8,307 bases of DNA from an uncultured Balneolaceae bacterium (GCA_937982515.1 CALJMB010000365.1:1-8307); one strand, 5' to 3'; shown: positions 1-6,990, counted from the first letter of the stretch. A program made the numbers and translations. Notes: generated from the sequence alone by a model not told the origin.

Positions 1-1508
1 CGAAAACCAATTTCGATAAGATATCGAATTATGAGAAGCAGAACTGGGCGGGGAAAATCTTACAGCCCGGGCAAAAGCTGCTTGTGCAGATTGTGAAGGA
101 GCCTATTGGCTCTAAAGGCCCGCGGATTTCAACCGATATTACTATTGCGGGGCGTTTTCTGGTGCTTATCCCTATGGGCGAGTATATCGCCGTATCCCGC
201 AAAATAAGCAATTATAAAGAGCGGCGGCGCCTGAAAAGTACGGTGGGATCTATGCTGCCGGAAGGCTTCGGCGTCATTATCCGCACGGTGGCCCAGAACA
301 AAGACAAAAAAGCGCTGGAAGACGACATGCGCAGCGTGCTGAAAAAATGGGAGCGTATTCTCGAACGCCTGGAAACAGCCAAGCCGCCTGCCCTCCTCTA
401 TAACGACCTGGACATGACCGAAAGCCTGGTTCGCGATCTGTTTGCCAAACAGTACGACCGTGTGCTGATAGACGATCCGGCTACGTACAAAAAGATAAAG
501 TCGTATGTAGCTCAGATCGCCCCCCGCATGGTGCCCAACGTAGAGCTTTATAAAGGGCGGGAGCACATCTTCGATTTTATGAAAATTGCCAAAGACGTGG
601 ACTCTGTTTTTAGTCCCCGCGTTCGCATGCAATCCGGCGGTTACCTCATCTTTGAACAGACAGAAGCTATGTATGTGGTGGACGTAAACTCCGGGCCTTA
701 TGCAGCCAAGCAGCGACAGGAAGACAATTCCCTTAAAACCAACCTGGAAGCGGCGCGTGAAATAGCCAAGCAGCTTCGGCTCCGGGACATCGGGGGAATT
801 ATCGTCGTCGATTTTATCGATCTCAGGGATGACAAAAACCGCAAGAAAATCTATGATGAGCTTAAAAAGGAATTCAAAAAAGATCCCGCTAAGACCAATG
901 TGATAGGGATGAGTGATTTTGGGCTTGTTCAAATCACCCGGCAGCGCATCAGGCCAAGCGTGGTCAACTCCGTATCCAAGGTATGTCCCATGTGTGGAGG
1001 ATCCGGCAGTGTGGTAACACAAAACACGATTATTGCAGATTTGGATGCCTGGATCAGTAAATTTAAACACGACACCCCATACAGGGCTATAGATATTTAT
1101 ATAAACCCATATCTCAAGTCTCACCTGGAAAAAGGCTTCCTCAGCATCAAATGGAGATGGATGTTCCGGTACCGGGTTAAAATCTCTCTTGTCGCGGACG
1201 ATACGGTATCGCTCAACGAATATAAAATAACACTGGCCGGTTCGGATGTTGATATCACCGACGTTGTTATGAGAAATGAAAATATCGATGAAGTGATTGC
1301 GAATGCCGAAAACAGCCTGCAGGAACTCGACTCAGACAAGAAAAGCCGGGACAGCCTGGATTACTACAACAAAGATCGTAACTCCGAAGGCCGTTCTTCC
1401 CACAAAGCAAATGGCAATCACCGGCAGGATCTTCCGGAACGCGGCTCACGATCGGGTAAGAAGAGAAACAATCCGAGGTCTAAGTACTACAAAACATCCA
1501 ATTCCTGA
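1..1508 (+). CDS. rng: Ribonuclease E/G family protein (RNase G-like), 5' end outside window
   Basis: Endoribonuclease of the RNase E/G family, acting in the cytoplasm on 5'-monophosphorylated RNA in rRNA processing and mRNA decay. The reading frame is open from base 3, and about 501 residues are visible. The first part is the end of the S1 RNA-binding region (LVQIVKEP, KGPRISTDI, GRFLVLIP, VSRKI). The DNase I-like catalytic part follows, with the family's metal-binding aspartates in VVDVNSG (Asp codon 681-683) and VVDFIDLRDD (Asp codon 810-812), joined by the family signature TNLEAAREIAKQLRLRDIGG. The zinc-link pair is CPMC (Cys codons 984 and 993). The last ~55 residues are a polar Lys/Arg/Ser/Asn-rich tail, probably disordered and RNA-binding. 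Start codon and N-terminal S1 part lie upstream, probably 80-100 residues by comparison with relatives. RNase G is preferred over RNase E because there is no large degradosome scaffold region. No terminator follows; hslV begins 64 bases on. Confidence 0.95.
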   Translation, partial: KTNFDKISNYEKQNWAGKILQPGQKLLVQIVKEPIGSKGPRISTDITIAGRFLVLIPMGEYIAVSRKISNYKERRRLKSTVGSMLPEGFGVIIRTVAQNKDKKALEDDMRSVLKKWERILERLETAKPPALLYNDLDMTESLVRDLFAKQYDRVLIDDPATYKKIKSYVAQIAPRMVPNVELYKGREHIFDFMKIAKDVDSVFSPRVRMQSGGYLIFEQTEAMYVVDVNSGPYAAKQRQEDNSLKTNLEAAREIAKQLRLRDIGGIIVVDFIDLRDDKNRKKIYDELKKEFKKDPAKTNVIGMSDFGLVQITRQRIRPSVVNSVSKVCPMCGGSGSVVTQNTIIADLDAWISKFKHDTPYRAIDIYINPYLKSHLEKGFLSIKWRWMFRYRVKISLVADDTVSLNEYKITLAGSDVDITDVVMRNENIDEVIANAENSLQELDSDKKSRDSLDYYNKDRNSEGRSSHKANGNHRQDLPERGSRSGKKRNNPRSKYYKTSNS

Positions 1509-1572
1509 TCATATCGCCGCCTTACATGTACAGAATCACACTTCCAAGTAAATAAAAGCCGGAAATTTGTCT

Positions 1573-2121
1573 ATGGGTTTACCAACTATGAAAGCGACGA
1601 CCGTCGTAGGAATTATACACAACGGAAAAGCTGCTATCGGCGGAGACGGTCAGGCAACGATGCAAAATACGGTCATGAAGTCTACCGTTACCAAAGTCAG
1701 GCGGTTGTATGAAGGAAAGATTGCCGCCGGATTTGCAGGATCCACTGCAGATGCTTTCACTCTTTTTGAAAAGTATGAAGAGAAGCTAAAAGAATATAAC
1801 GGGAACCTTCAGCGTGCCGCTGTGGAACTTGCCAAAGAGTGGCGCAGCGATAAGTTCCTGAGAAAGCTCGAAGCCCTGCTGGTGGTCATGAACAAAGAAA
1901 CAGCCCTTCTGATATCCGGCCAGGGAGATGTAATTGAACCTGATGATCAGATCCTGGCTATTGGCAGCGGCGGATCGTTTGCCCTTGCAGCTGCACGTGC
2001 ACTCAAAGAGAATTCGCCCGATCTGTCTGCCAGAGAAATCGTTGAGAAATCACTGCATATTGCCGCCGATATCTGCATCTACACGAATCATAACTTGAGC
2101 ATTCTTGAAATTGAAGACTGA
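1573..2121 (+). CDS. hslV: ATP-dependent protease HslVU, peptidase subunit HslV
   Basis: Proteasome beta-like Thr peptidase that forms the double hexamer core of the cytoplasmic HslVU protease and degrades proteins fed by HslU. The product is 182 residues (E. coli 176). The nucleophile is the first Thr of ATTVVGIIHNG (Thr9 from this start), normally exposed as the mature N-terminus. Other family marks are GGDGQAT, NTVMK, KVRRLY, GFAGSTADAFTLFE, AAVELAKEWR, RKLEALL, AIGSGGSFA, LSAREI and the near-terminal DICIYTNH. The start is uncertain: TTG 1567, ATG 1573 and ATG 1588 are all in frame. ATG 1573 is chosen because GGAA at 1561-1564 lies 8 bases upstream, but ATG 1588 would leave the shortest propeptide (MKA). 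hslU follows 7 bases after the stop, so the two are almost certainly one transcript. Confidence 0.96.
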   Translation: MGLPTMKATTVVGIIHNGKAAIGGDGQATMQNTVMKSTVTKVRRLYEGKIAAGFAGSTADAFTLFEKYEEKLKEYNGNLQRAAVELAKEWRSDKFLRKLEALLVVMNKETALLISGQGDVIEPDDQILAIGSGGSFALAAARALKENSPDLSAREIVEKSLHIAADICIYTNHNLSILEIED

Positions 2122-2128
2122 TAAACCA

Positions 2129-3535
2129 ATGCAACGCGTTATTGAAGAGAAAAATTTAACCCCCCGGCAGATCGTAGACGAGCTTGATAAATATATTATC
2201 GGCCAGAAAGATGCCAAACGTTCTGTCGCTATCGCCCTGCGTAACCGCTGGCGGCGCATGAATTCTGATGAAGAAATAAGAGATGAAATTCTGCCCAACA
2301 ATATCCTGCTTATCGGCCCTACCGGCGTAGGGAAAACAGAAATAGCCCGACGGCTGGCTAAACTGGCTCACGCCCCTTTTCTCAAAATTGAAGCTTCAAA
2401 ATTTACCGAAGTAGGCTATGTGGGGCGTGACGTGGAATCGATGATCCGCGATCTGGCCGATATAGCCGTAAGCATGGTTAAAAGTGAAATGCAGGAGCGG
2501 GTTCGGGAAAAAGCCCAGCAAATTGTTGAAGAACGCATTCTGGATATTTTAATCCCTCCGGTCAAAAAAAACTCGTCCGGAGCAGGCTTTCAGCCAAATG
2601 AACATTTTAACCCTGAACAAGCCAGCGACAGAGAGCTCAATGAGCGGACCCGCGAGAAGTTCAGAGAGAAACTGCGGCGCGGAGAGCTGGATGAACGTAA
2701 AATTGAGGTCGAAGTCAAGTCCAGCAAAGCGCCTATGATGCAGGTTTTCGGTCCGCAGGGAGGCATGGAAGAAATGGGCATTAACCTTCAGGATATGCTG
2801 GGTAACCTGACGGGCACTAAAAAAGTCAGGCGGAATGTAACGATTGAAGAAGCCCGCCAGTTACTTCTGGATGAAGAAGCAGAAAAGCTCATCGACCATG
2901 AGGCCGCCGTTCAGGAAGCCATAGAGCGGGTTCAGACCCAGGGCATTGTTTTCATTGATGAAATTGACAAGGTGGCAACCTCCGCGTCAGATGGCAGAGG
3001 CGGCGGACCTGATGTGAGCCGGGAAGGCGTGCAGCGCGACCTGTTGCCTATTGTAGAAGGCAGTAACGTATCTACAAAACACGGGATGGTCAAAACCGAT
3101 CACGTACTATTTATAGGATCGGGTGCGTTTCATGTTTCCAAGCCTTCGGATCTCATTCCGGAATTACAGGGGCGTTTCCCTATCCGGGTTGAACTCAATT
3201 CGCTTACTGAAGATGATTTCTTTGATATTCTGACCAAACCCAAGAATGCTCTTACCAAACAATACCAGGCCATGCTGCAGTCTGAAGGGGTAACCATCAG
3301 CTTTACGGACGAAGCTATTCGGGAAATAGCGGCCATTGCAGCTCAGGTAAACGAGCGGGTAGAAAATATCGGCGCCCGGCGCCTGCATACTATTCTTTCC
3401 ACCTTGCTGGATGAATTGCTGTATGCCGTGCCGGATGATATCAGTTCCGGAGAGATTACGATCGACAAAGAATATGTAAACAAACAGCTTGACGATCTCG
3501 TCAAAGATCAGGATCTGAGTCATTATATCCTGTAG
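2129..3535 (+). CDS. hslU: ATP-dependent protease HslVU, ATPase/unfoldase subunit HslU
   Basis: AAA+ (Clp/HSP100) unfoldase that forms a hexameric ring on HslV, unfolds substrates and opens the peptidase. From ATG 2129 it is 468 residues (E. coli 443). In order: N-terminal LTPRQIVDELDKYIIGQ and AKRSVAIALRNRWRRM; Walker A GPTGVGKT at residues 63-70; pore loop GYVG at 96-99; a charged I-domain at roughly 105-240; Walker B VFIDEID at 274-280; the GRFPIRVEL arginine segment near 349; sensor 2 GARR at 415-418; and a C-terminal LSHYIL tail of the kind that inserts into HslV. The frame is open upstream to TTG 2105, inside the end of hslV, but alignment with the family fits ATG 2129, 7 bases after the hslV stop. 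The Shine-Dalgarno match is weak (GAAG at 2113-2116), as expected for coupled translation. All key residues are present. Confidence 0.97.
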   Translation: MQRVIEEKNLTPRQIVDELDKYIIGQKDAKRSVAIALRNRWRRMNSDEEIRDEILPNNILLIGPTGVGKTEIARRLAKLAHAPFLKIEASKFTEVGYVGRDVESMIRDLADIAVSMVKSEMQERVREKAQQIVEERILDILIPPVKKNSSGAGFQPNEHFNPEQASDRELNERTREKFREKLRRGELDERKIEVEVKSSKAPMMQVFGPQGGMEEMGINLQDMLGNLTGTKKVRRNVTIEEARQLLLDEEAEKLIDHEAAVQEAIERVQTQGIVFIDEIDKVATSASDGRGGGPDVSREGVQRDLLPIVEGSNVSTKHGMVKTDHVLFIGSGAFHVSKPSDLIPELQGRFPIRVELNSLTEDDFFDILTKPKNALTKQYQAMLQSEGVTISFTDEAIREIAAIAAQVNERVENIGARRLHTILSTLLDELLYAVPDDISSGEITIDKEYVNKQLDDLVKDQDLSHYIL

Positions 3536-3560
3536 TTTATTTAATAAATCGTAAAAGCAT

Positions 3561-3591
3561 TTTGCGGTACTTAACCTGTTAAATATTTTTG
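3561..3591 (+). promoter_or_regulatory. Candidate Bacteroidota-type promoter before the S41 protease gene
   Basis: TTTG at 3561-3564, 19 bases, then TATTTTTG at 3584-3591 fits the -33 TTTG / -7 TAnnTTTG consensus known for Bacteroidota primary sigma factors. It lies in the 163-base gap after hslU, and transcription from about 3598 would give a leader of about 100 bases. The gap is AT-rich, so a chance match is quite possible, and the host phylum is itself inferred. No terminator separates hslU from this gene, so read-through could also express it. Confidence 0.3.
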
Positions 3592-3698
3592 GAGTTTTGT
3601 AAAATGGGAAACCCACACAGATTTCTTCTGTTTACAGTTAATATATCCGGGTTTAAGCCGTTAATGTAAGATCAAACTAACCACAATCAGACTTTAAG

Positions 3699-5588
3699 AT
3701 GAGCTTAAAAAAGTTTTTAGCCCCTAATATTGCCATCCTGGCTCTTTTATCTGTTTTTTGGCTTGCAGGTGTGGATTCCATACTACAGGATGGGAATAAA
3801 GACCGGGAAAACCTCCAGAAAATTATCCAGACCCAGCGTCAGATCATCGATAATTACGTAGACGAGGTAGATATAACCCGCCTCTTTAAAAGGGCAATTA
3901 AAGGCCTGGTAGCCAATCTCGATGACAGTACGGCGGAGCTTGAGAATACACCGGCTGACACCTCCTTCAACGCCGATTTCAGGATTGAAGACTTGCGTGA
4001 GTCTGTTACCAGGTTTGAAGAAGCTTATCTTTATGTAGCTAACAACTACCCCAACGAAAACATGACGGCCCGCACGGAAGACGCCATCAAGAATATGTTT
4101 AAAATGCTGGATCCCCATTCCGTCTATATCGGCCCGGAAGCGAGTGAAACTATTGAAGAAGAGTTTGCGGGCAAATTTCAGGGCATCGGCATCCAGTTTC
4201 TGGTGATTCAGGATACCATCACCGTCATTTCCGCCATCACCGGCGGGCCCAGCGATCAATTGGGAATCATGTCGGGCGACCGGATTGTGGAGATCGAAGA
4301 CAGCAGCGCCATTGGCTTCACGAATGAGCAAGTGCGTAATACCCTGCGCGGCGCGAAAGGCACTAAAGTTGACGTCACAATCAAGCGGCCTCATGTAAAA
4401 GAGCCTATGAAATTTACCATCACCCGGGACGATATTCCGCTCTACACCGTAGACACCTCTTACATGCTGGATGATAAAACCGGTTATGTGAAGATCAACC
4501 GCTTTGCTGCCACCACCCATGAAGAGTTTATGGAAGCCATGCAAAGTATGAAAGAAGAGGGTATGGAACGTGCCATCGTAGATCTGAGGGGAAACCCCGG
4601 CGGTTATCTGGGGCAAGCCATCGCTATCGCGGAAGAGTTCTTCCCCCGTGGCACGGAACTGGTATCCACAGAAAGCCGCCATCCCCGGTTTACAAGTGCC
4701 TATTACTCCCGCAGAGACGGGGAGTTCAAGGACGAACCGATTATTGTTCTGGTTAACGAAGGCTCCGCTTCGGCAAGTGAAATTGTCAGCGGCGCTATCC
4801 AGGATCACGACCGGGGACTCATAGTTGGCCGGAGAACATTTGGAAAGGGGCTGGTACAACAGCAGTATAGCCTGGTAGACTCCAGCAACATCAGAGTTAC
4901 TATTTCCCGTTATTACACCCCTTCCGGGCGGCTTATTCAAAAGCCTTACTCCAGGGGCCGCGAAGAATATGCTTATGAGATCTATAAGCGCCAGAATAAC
5001 GCCCTCACCGATGTTTCTGAATTCACCAGTGATGTACCAGACTCACTTAAATACAGTACCGATGCCGGGCGCATCGTATACGGCGGCGGCGGTGTAGTAC
5101 CGGATCACGTTATAGAAGAAGATTCTACACAATCGGCTGCTGTTTATAACTACATGCTTCGTAAACGAATCGGATTTGATTTTGTTCGTGAATATCTGGA
5201 TGAAAACAGCGAGGCATTCCGCTATGAATGGGAAGATGATTTCGAGCGATTCCGCACGGATTTCGAATGGAGCGAAAAAGATATGGAACGGGTCTTCGCC
5301 ATGCTAAAGGAGAACAACGTGGTTGTTGCCGACACCATAACCACACCTGATTTCAAATCGGATACGCTGTATATACCACCGGGACATTTTGAAGAAATTG
5401 AATGGATGCCCCGCGGTTTAATGAAGGCTCAATTGGCGCAGCAAGTCTGGGGCCTGAAGAAATTCTATCCCATCATCAATGATGTATTTGACGAAACCCT
5501 GAAAAAGGCTATGGGCATGTGGGATGAAGTTCGCGCCCTGGAAGAATATGCCGCCAACCATAAAAGCCCGGTATTGAACCGCAATTAA
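3699..5588 (+). CDS. S41 family carboxy-terminal processing protease (CtpA/Prc type), membrane-anchored
   Basis: Serine protease of peptidase family S41, which trims or degrades exported proteins from their C-termini; natural substrates cannot be read from the sequence. The product is 629 residues. Residues 1-6 are basic and 7-27 hydrophobic, forming a signal anchor or signal peptide, so the body should lie outside the cytoplasmic membrane. A helical N-terminal region ends in MFKMLDPHSVYIGP (~133-146). A PDZ domain spans ~150-235 (GKFQGIGIQF, ITGGPSDQLGIMSGDRI). The S41 core spans ~250-470 (GYVKINRF, VDLRGNPGGYL). The catalytic Ser is Ser358 in NEGSASASEIVSGA and the catalytic Lys is Lys383 in TFGKGLVQ, with Gln387 as likely third member; the 25-residue Ser-Lys spacing matches E. 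coli Prc. A C-terminal acidic and aromatic extension (~490-629) exceeds simple CtpA proteins. No strong ribosome site precedes ATG 3699. It ends 28 bases before a terminator. Confidence 0.94.
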   Translation: MSLKKFLAPNIAILALLSVFWLAGVDSILQDGNKDRENLQKIIQTQRQIIDNYVDEVDITRLFKRAIKGLVANLDDSTAELENTPADTSFNADFRIEDLRESVTRFEEAYLYVANNYPNENMTARTEDAIKNMFKMLDPHSVYIGPEASETIEEEFAGKFQGIGIQFLVIQDTITVISAITGGPSDQLGIMSGDRIVEIEDSSAIGFTNEQVRNTLRGAKGTKVDVTIKRPHVKEPMKFTITRDDIPLYTVDTSYMLDDKTGYVKINRFAATTHEEFMEAMQSMKEEGMERAIVDLRGNPGGYLGQAIAIAEEFFPRGTELVSTESRHPRFTSAYYSRRDGEFKDEPIIVLVNEGSASASEIVSGAIQDHDRGLIVGRRTFGKGLVQQQYSLVDSSNIRVTISRYYTPSGRLIQKPYSRGREEYAYEIYKRQNNALTDVSEFTSDVPDSLKYSTDAGRIVYGGGGVVPDHVIEEDSTQSAAVYNYMLRKRIGFDFVREYLDENSEAFRYEWEDDFERFRTDFEWSEKDMERVFAMLKENNVVVADTITTPDFKSDTLYIPPGHFEEIEWMPRGLMKAQLAQQVWGLKKFYPIINDVFDETLKKAMGMWDEVRALEEYAANHKSPVLNRN

Positions 5589-5615
5589 CCGGTTTTACAA
5601 GTTTCAGCTTTATAG

Positions 5616-5646
5616 AAAGCCCGGCATCTTTTGCCGGGCTTTTTTT
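5616..5646 (+). terminator. Intrinsic terminator of the S41 protease transcript
   Basis: The arms AAAGCCCGGCA (5616-5626) and TGCCGGGCTTT (5632-5642) pair perfectly over 11 bp around the 5-base loop TCTTT. The T-run continues to 5646. It lies 28 bases after the S41 stop codon. On the opposite strand the hairpin is followed only by TTTCTAT, so it could weakly stop transcription coming from rsmE too. Confidence 0.93.
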
Positions 5647-5738
5647 ATATGCAGGTAAGACGGGTTTGGAATATGAGTATTAAAAAACCACTTAGAATTC
5701 TGAGGCTGTCCAGAAAAGTTGTTCTAGATGTGCCCGGC

Positions 5739-5778
5739 CTTATGATGTGGGAAGTCTCCAGACTTCCCACATCATAAG
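5739..5778. repeat. Perfect 19-bp inverted repeat with a 2-base centre
   Basis: CTTATGATGTGGGAAGTCT (5739-5757) and its exact reverse complement (5760-5778) are separated only by CC. It lies between the ends of the converging S41 and rsmE genes. The hairpin is not followed by a T-run in either direction, so it is not a standard terminator. Just downstream, CTCC-GCAA-GGAG (5780-5791) could form a small GNRA-loop hairpin, followed by AAGGAG/CTCCTT arms around a G-run. Upstream at 5702-5716, GAGGCTGTCCAGAAA resembles the terminal repeats of some insertion sequences. The element may be a remnant of, or a target site for, a mobile element, or a stable RNA 3' end for rsmE. Confidence 0.8.
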
Positions 5779-5835
5779 ACTCCGCAAGGAGGGGGGACTC
5801 CTTTCTCCTTTTTACATTCTTATTCCGAACGTGCG

Positions 5836-6528
5836 TTAAATAAACTGGCTCAACAGTACAATGGCCGCCGTTTCAGAGCGAAGGCGGTTCCTGCCCAGGG
5901 AAATGAGCTGCCCCCCTTTCTCCCGGATGGCCGAAATTTCACTGTCAGAAAACCCTCCTTCCGGGCCGACTAATAATAATATGTTTCCCGGCTTTCTGAA
6001 ATCCGTATCGACTCCCGGCCGGGCTTCGGTCTTTTCATGGGCAGCCAGCAGAGTATGATCCTCGTGATGCCGGATTACTTCATCCAGCGATTCATATAGT
6101 TTTATCTCCGGCAGCCACGCCTGCATGCTCTGCTTCATAGCTGAAAGTACAACAGACTCCAGCCGGTCGGGCCGTACCTTCTCCTTAACCGTATGCTCAC
6201 TTCTGAACATAGCTATAGACGAAACCCCCAGCTCCACAGCTTTCTCCACGGCAAACTCCAGGCGCGCGCGTTTCTTGATGATACCGAGTCCCAACACCAG
6301 TCGGGGTACGTTCTGCGGCCTGTTTTCGGAACGGGAAATCTCAATATCCACCGTCTCTTTCGTAACTCCAACGATCGTCCCTTCATACCAGCCTCCCTGG
6401 CCATCTACCACGGTGATGGCGTCACCGGGCCGCCGCCGTAATGCCTTTGAAGCGTGGATAGCCTCCTGGCCCGTCAGCTTGATATGTGAACCATGAATGT
6501 GCCGGGGAGGTGCAAAAAAGATATTCAT
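5836..6528 (-). CDS. rsmE: 16S rRNA (uracil(1498)-N3)-methyltransferase RsmE
   Basis: SPOUT-class, SAM-dependent enzyme that methylates N3 of U1498 in 16S rRNA of the assembled small subunit. The product is 230 residues (E. coli 243). The N-terminal PUA-like domain (~1-70) starts MNIFFAPP and contains HASKALRRRPGD. The SPOUT domain follows, with EKAVELGVSSI (~95-105), RSEHTVK, MKQS.QAWLPEI (~131-142), the SAM-site loop LLVGPEGGFSDSEI (~185-198) and the knot motif SLGRNRLRSETAAI (~210-223), which fits the LGxxRLRxETA form. The start at 6528 has AAGGA (on +, 6539-6543) 10 bases before it. The start codon overlaps the stop of a possible small ORF as ATGA, suggesting translational coupling. It converges with the S41 gene; no T-run terminator of its own is visible after the stop. 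Confidence 0.96.
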   Translation of the reverse strand: MNIFFAPPRHIHGSHIKLTGQEAIHASKALRRRPGDAITVVDGQGGWYEGTIVGVTKETVDIEISRSENRPQNVPRLVLGLGIIKKRARLEFAVEKAVELGVSSIAMFRSEHTVKEKVRPDRLESVVLSAMKQSMQAWLPEIKLYESLDEVIRHHEDHTLLAAHEKTEARPGVDTDFRKPGNILLLVGPEGGFSDSEISAIREKGGQLISLGRNRLRSETAAIVLLSQFI

Positions 6529-6626
6529 TCGTTACGTTTCCTTTGCTGCTGTTGTACAGAATTATACGCATTCCATTTGGCGATGCCGGGACGCTTGCCC
6601 CGCCCTTCAGGTAATGGCCCTGACAT
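6525..6626 (-). CDS. Possible small basic protein (33 aa), translationally coupled to rsmE
   Basis: A short open frame starts at ATG 6626 (MSGPLPEGRGKRPG...) and ends in a Gln/Arg/Lys-rich stretch (QQQQRKRNE). Its TGA overlaps the rsmE ATG (ATGA), a common arrangement in coupled operons. The frame is open further up to a stop at 6684-6686, and GTG 6668 would give 47 residues, adding VIRKSIHDVTIP before the Met. The translation looks protein-like and the codons are unremarkable, but the ORF is short and has no clear Shine-Dalgarno at either start. I do not recognise the family. It could instead be the C-terminal remnant of a larger decayed gene, or chance. The overlap and the amino-acid make-up are the only support. 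Confidence 0.35.
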   Translation of the reverse strand: MSGPLPEGRGKRPGIAKWNAYNSVQQQQRKRNE

Positions 6627-6990
6627 CGGTATCGTGACATCATGTATGGATTTCCGTATTACATTCACAATAACGATTGCCTGCTATTCACACTACTTGC
6701 CAGACAACCCTCTTTTATCAAGCAGGGGGAGATAGATCTTGGCACCGATACACATGCTACTACCCGGGCCGGTTCTGACCATCTTTATTCTGAAAAATCA
6801 GCCTATTTTCACTCCAACCGACGGAGAGCCTTACTCCGTGGCTCAGAGAGCCTTGTTTTGGCAGCCGGAGAGCCTTGTCCAGAGCTCCTGAGAGCCTTAC
6901 TCTGACACTCTGAGAGCCTTACTCCGCCGCTTTGAGAGGGAAGGCCCGGCTCAAATTACGCGTATGAAGCTCTTTTGTGAACCTCCCCGC
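6627..6990. other. Gene-poor gap between the deaminase gene and the small ORF/rsmE
   Basis: This 364-base stretch holds a 22-bp periodic repeat array (6822-6955), described separately. From 6687 to 6821 I see no tRNA, no convincing ORF, no clear terminator for the deaminase gene and no confident promoter. TTGATA-like bases occur on the - strand near 6715-6720, but no -10 box stands at the right spacing. The 6627-6683 part is open in frame with the small ORF and may code for its N-terminal extension. Confidence 0.6.
6822..6955. repeat. 22-bp periodic tandem array with invariant GAGAGCCTT core
   Basis: GAGAGCCTT occurs at 6824, 6846, 6868, 6890 and 6912, exactly 22 bases apart, with a degraded sixth unit (GAGAGGGAA) in register at 6934. 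The five good units share a wider pattern, C-N-GAGAGCCTT-R-YYY-N-G, with about 5 unconserved bases between. In unit 1 this forms CGGAG/CTCCG around the loop AGCCTTA. Unit 2 keeps the pairing as RNA with two G-U pairs (CAGAG/TTTTG). Units 4 and 5 pair at 4 of 5 positions and unit 3 poorly. The unit is not a multiple of 3 and no credible gene crosses it. It could be a protein-binding array, a run of small RNA hairpins, or a decayed tandem repeat. Confidence 0.85.

Noticed and set aside
129..1124. 331-codon open frame on the - strand
   Set aside because: It lies wholly inside the RNase E/G gene, whose motifs are unmistakable; the translation has no family features and is a shadow of the real frame.
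2105..2128. TTG start for hslU overlapping the end of hslV
   Set aside because: ATG 2129 matches the family N-terminus; the extra 8 residues are the hslV end read in another frame.
3536..3548. AT-only palindrome TTTATT-T-AATAAA just after hslU
   Set aside because: Too weak to be a terminator stem and no GC pairs or following T-run; probably chance in an AT-rich gap.
3783..4940. 385-codon open frame on the - strand
   Set aside because: Antisense to the S41 protease gene, with the catalytic motifs on the + strand; composition looks like a shadow.
5760..5835. Intrinsic terminator for rsmE
   Set aside because: The hairpins here are not followed by a T-run when read on the - strand, so only the weaker reverse reading of the 5616-5642 hairpin remains.
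6125..6496. 123-codon and 82-codon + strand frames
   Set aside because: Antisense to rsmE, whose SPOUT motifs are clear; no ribosome site or motif supports them.
6642..6905. 87-codon + strand frame over the repeat array
   Set aside because: It ends inside the 22-bp repeats, has no recognisable motif, and the repeat period is not a multiple of 3.
6822..6955. CRISPR array
   Set aside because: The conserved part is only 9-17 bases, spacers about 5-13 bases, and there is no cas gene in the window.
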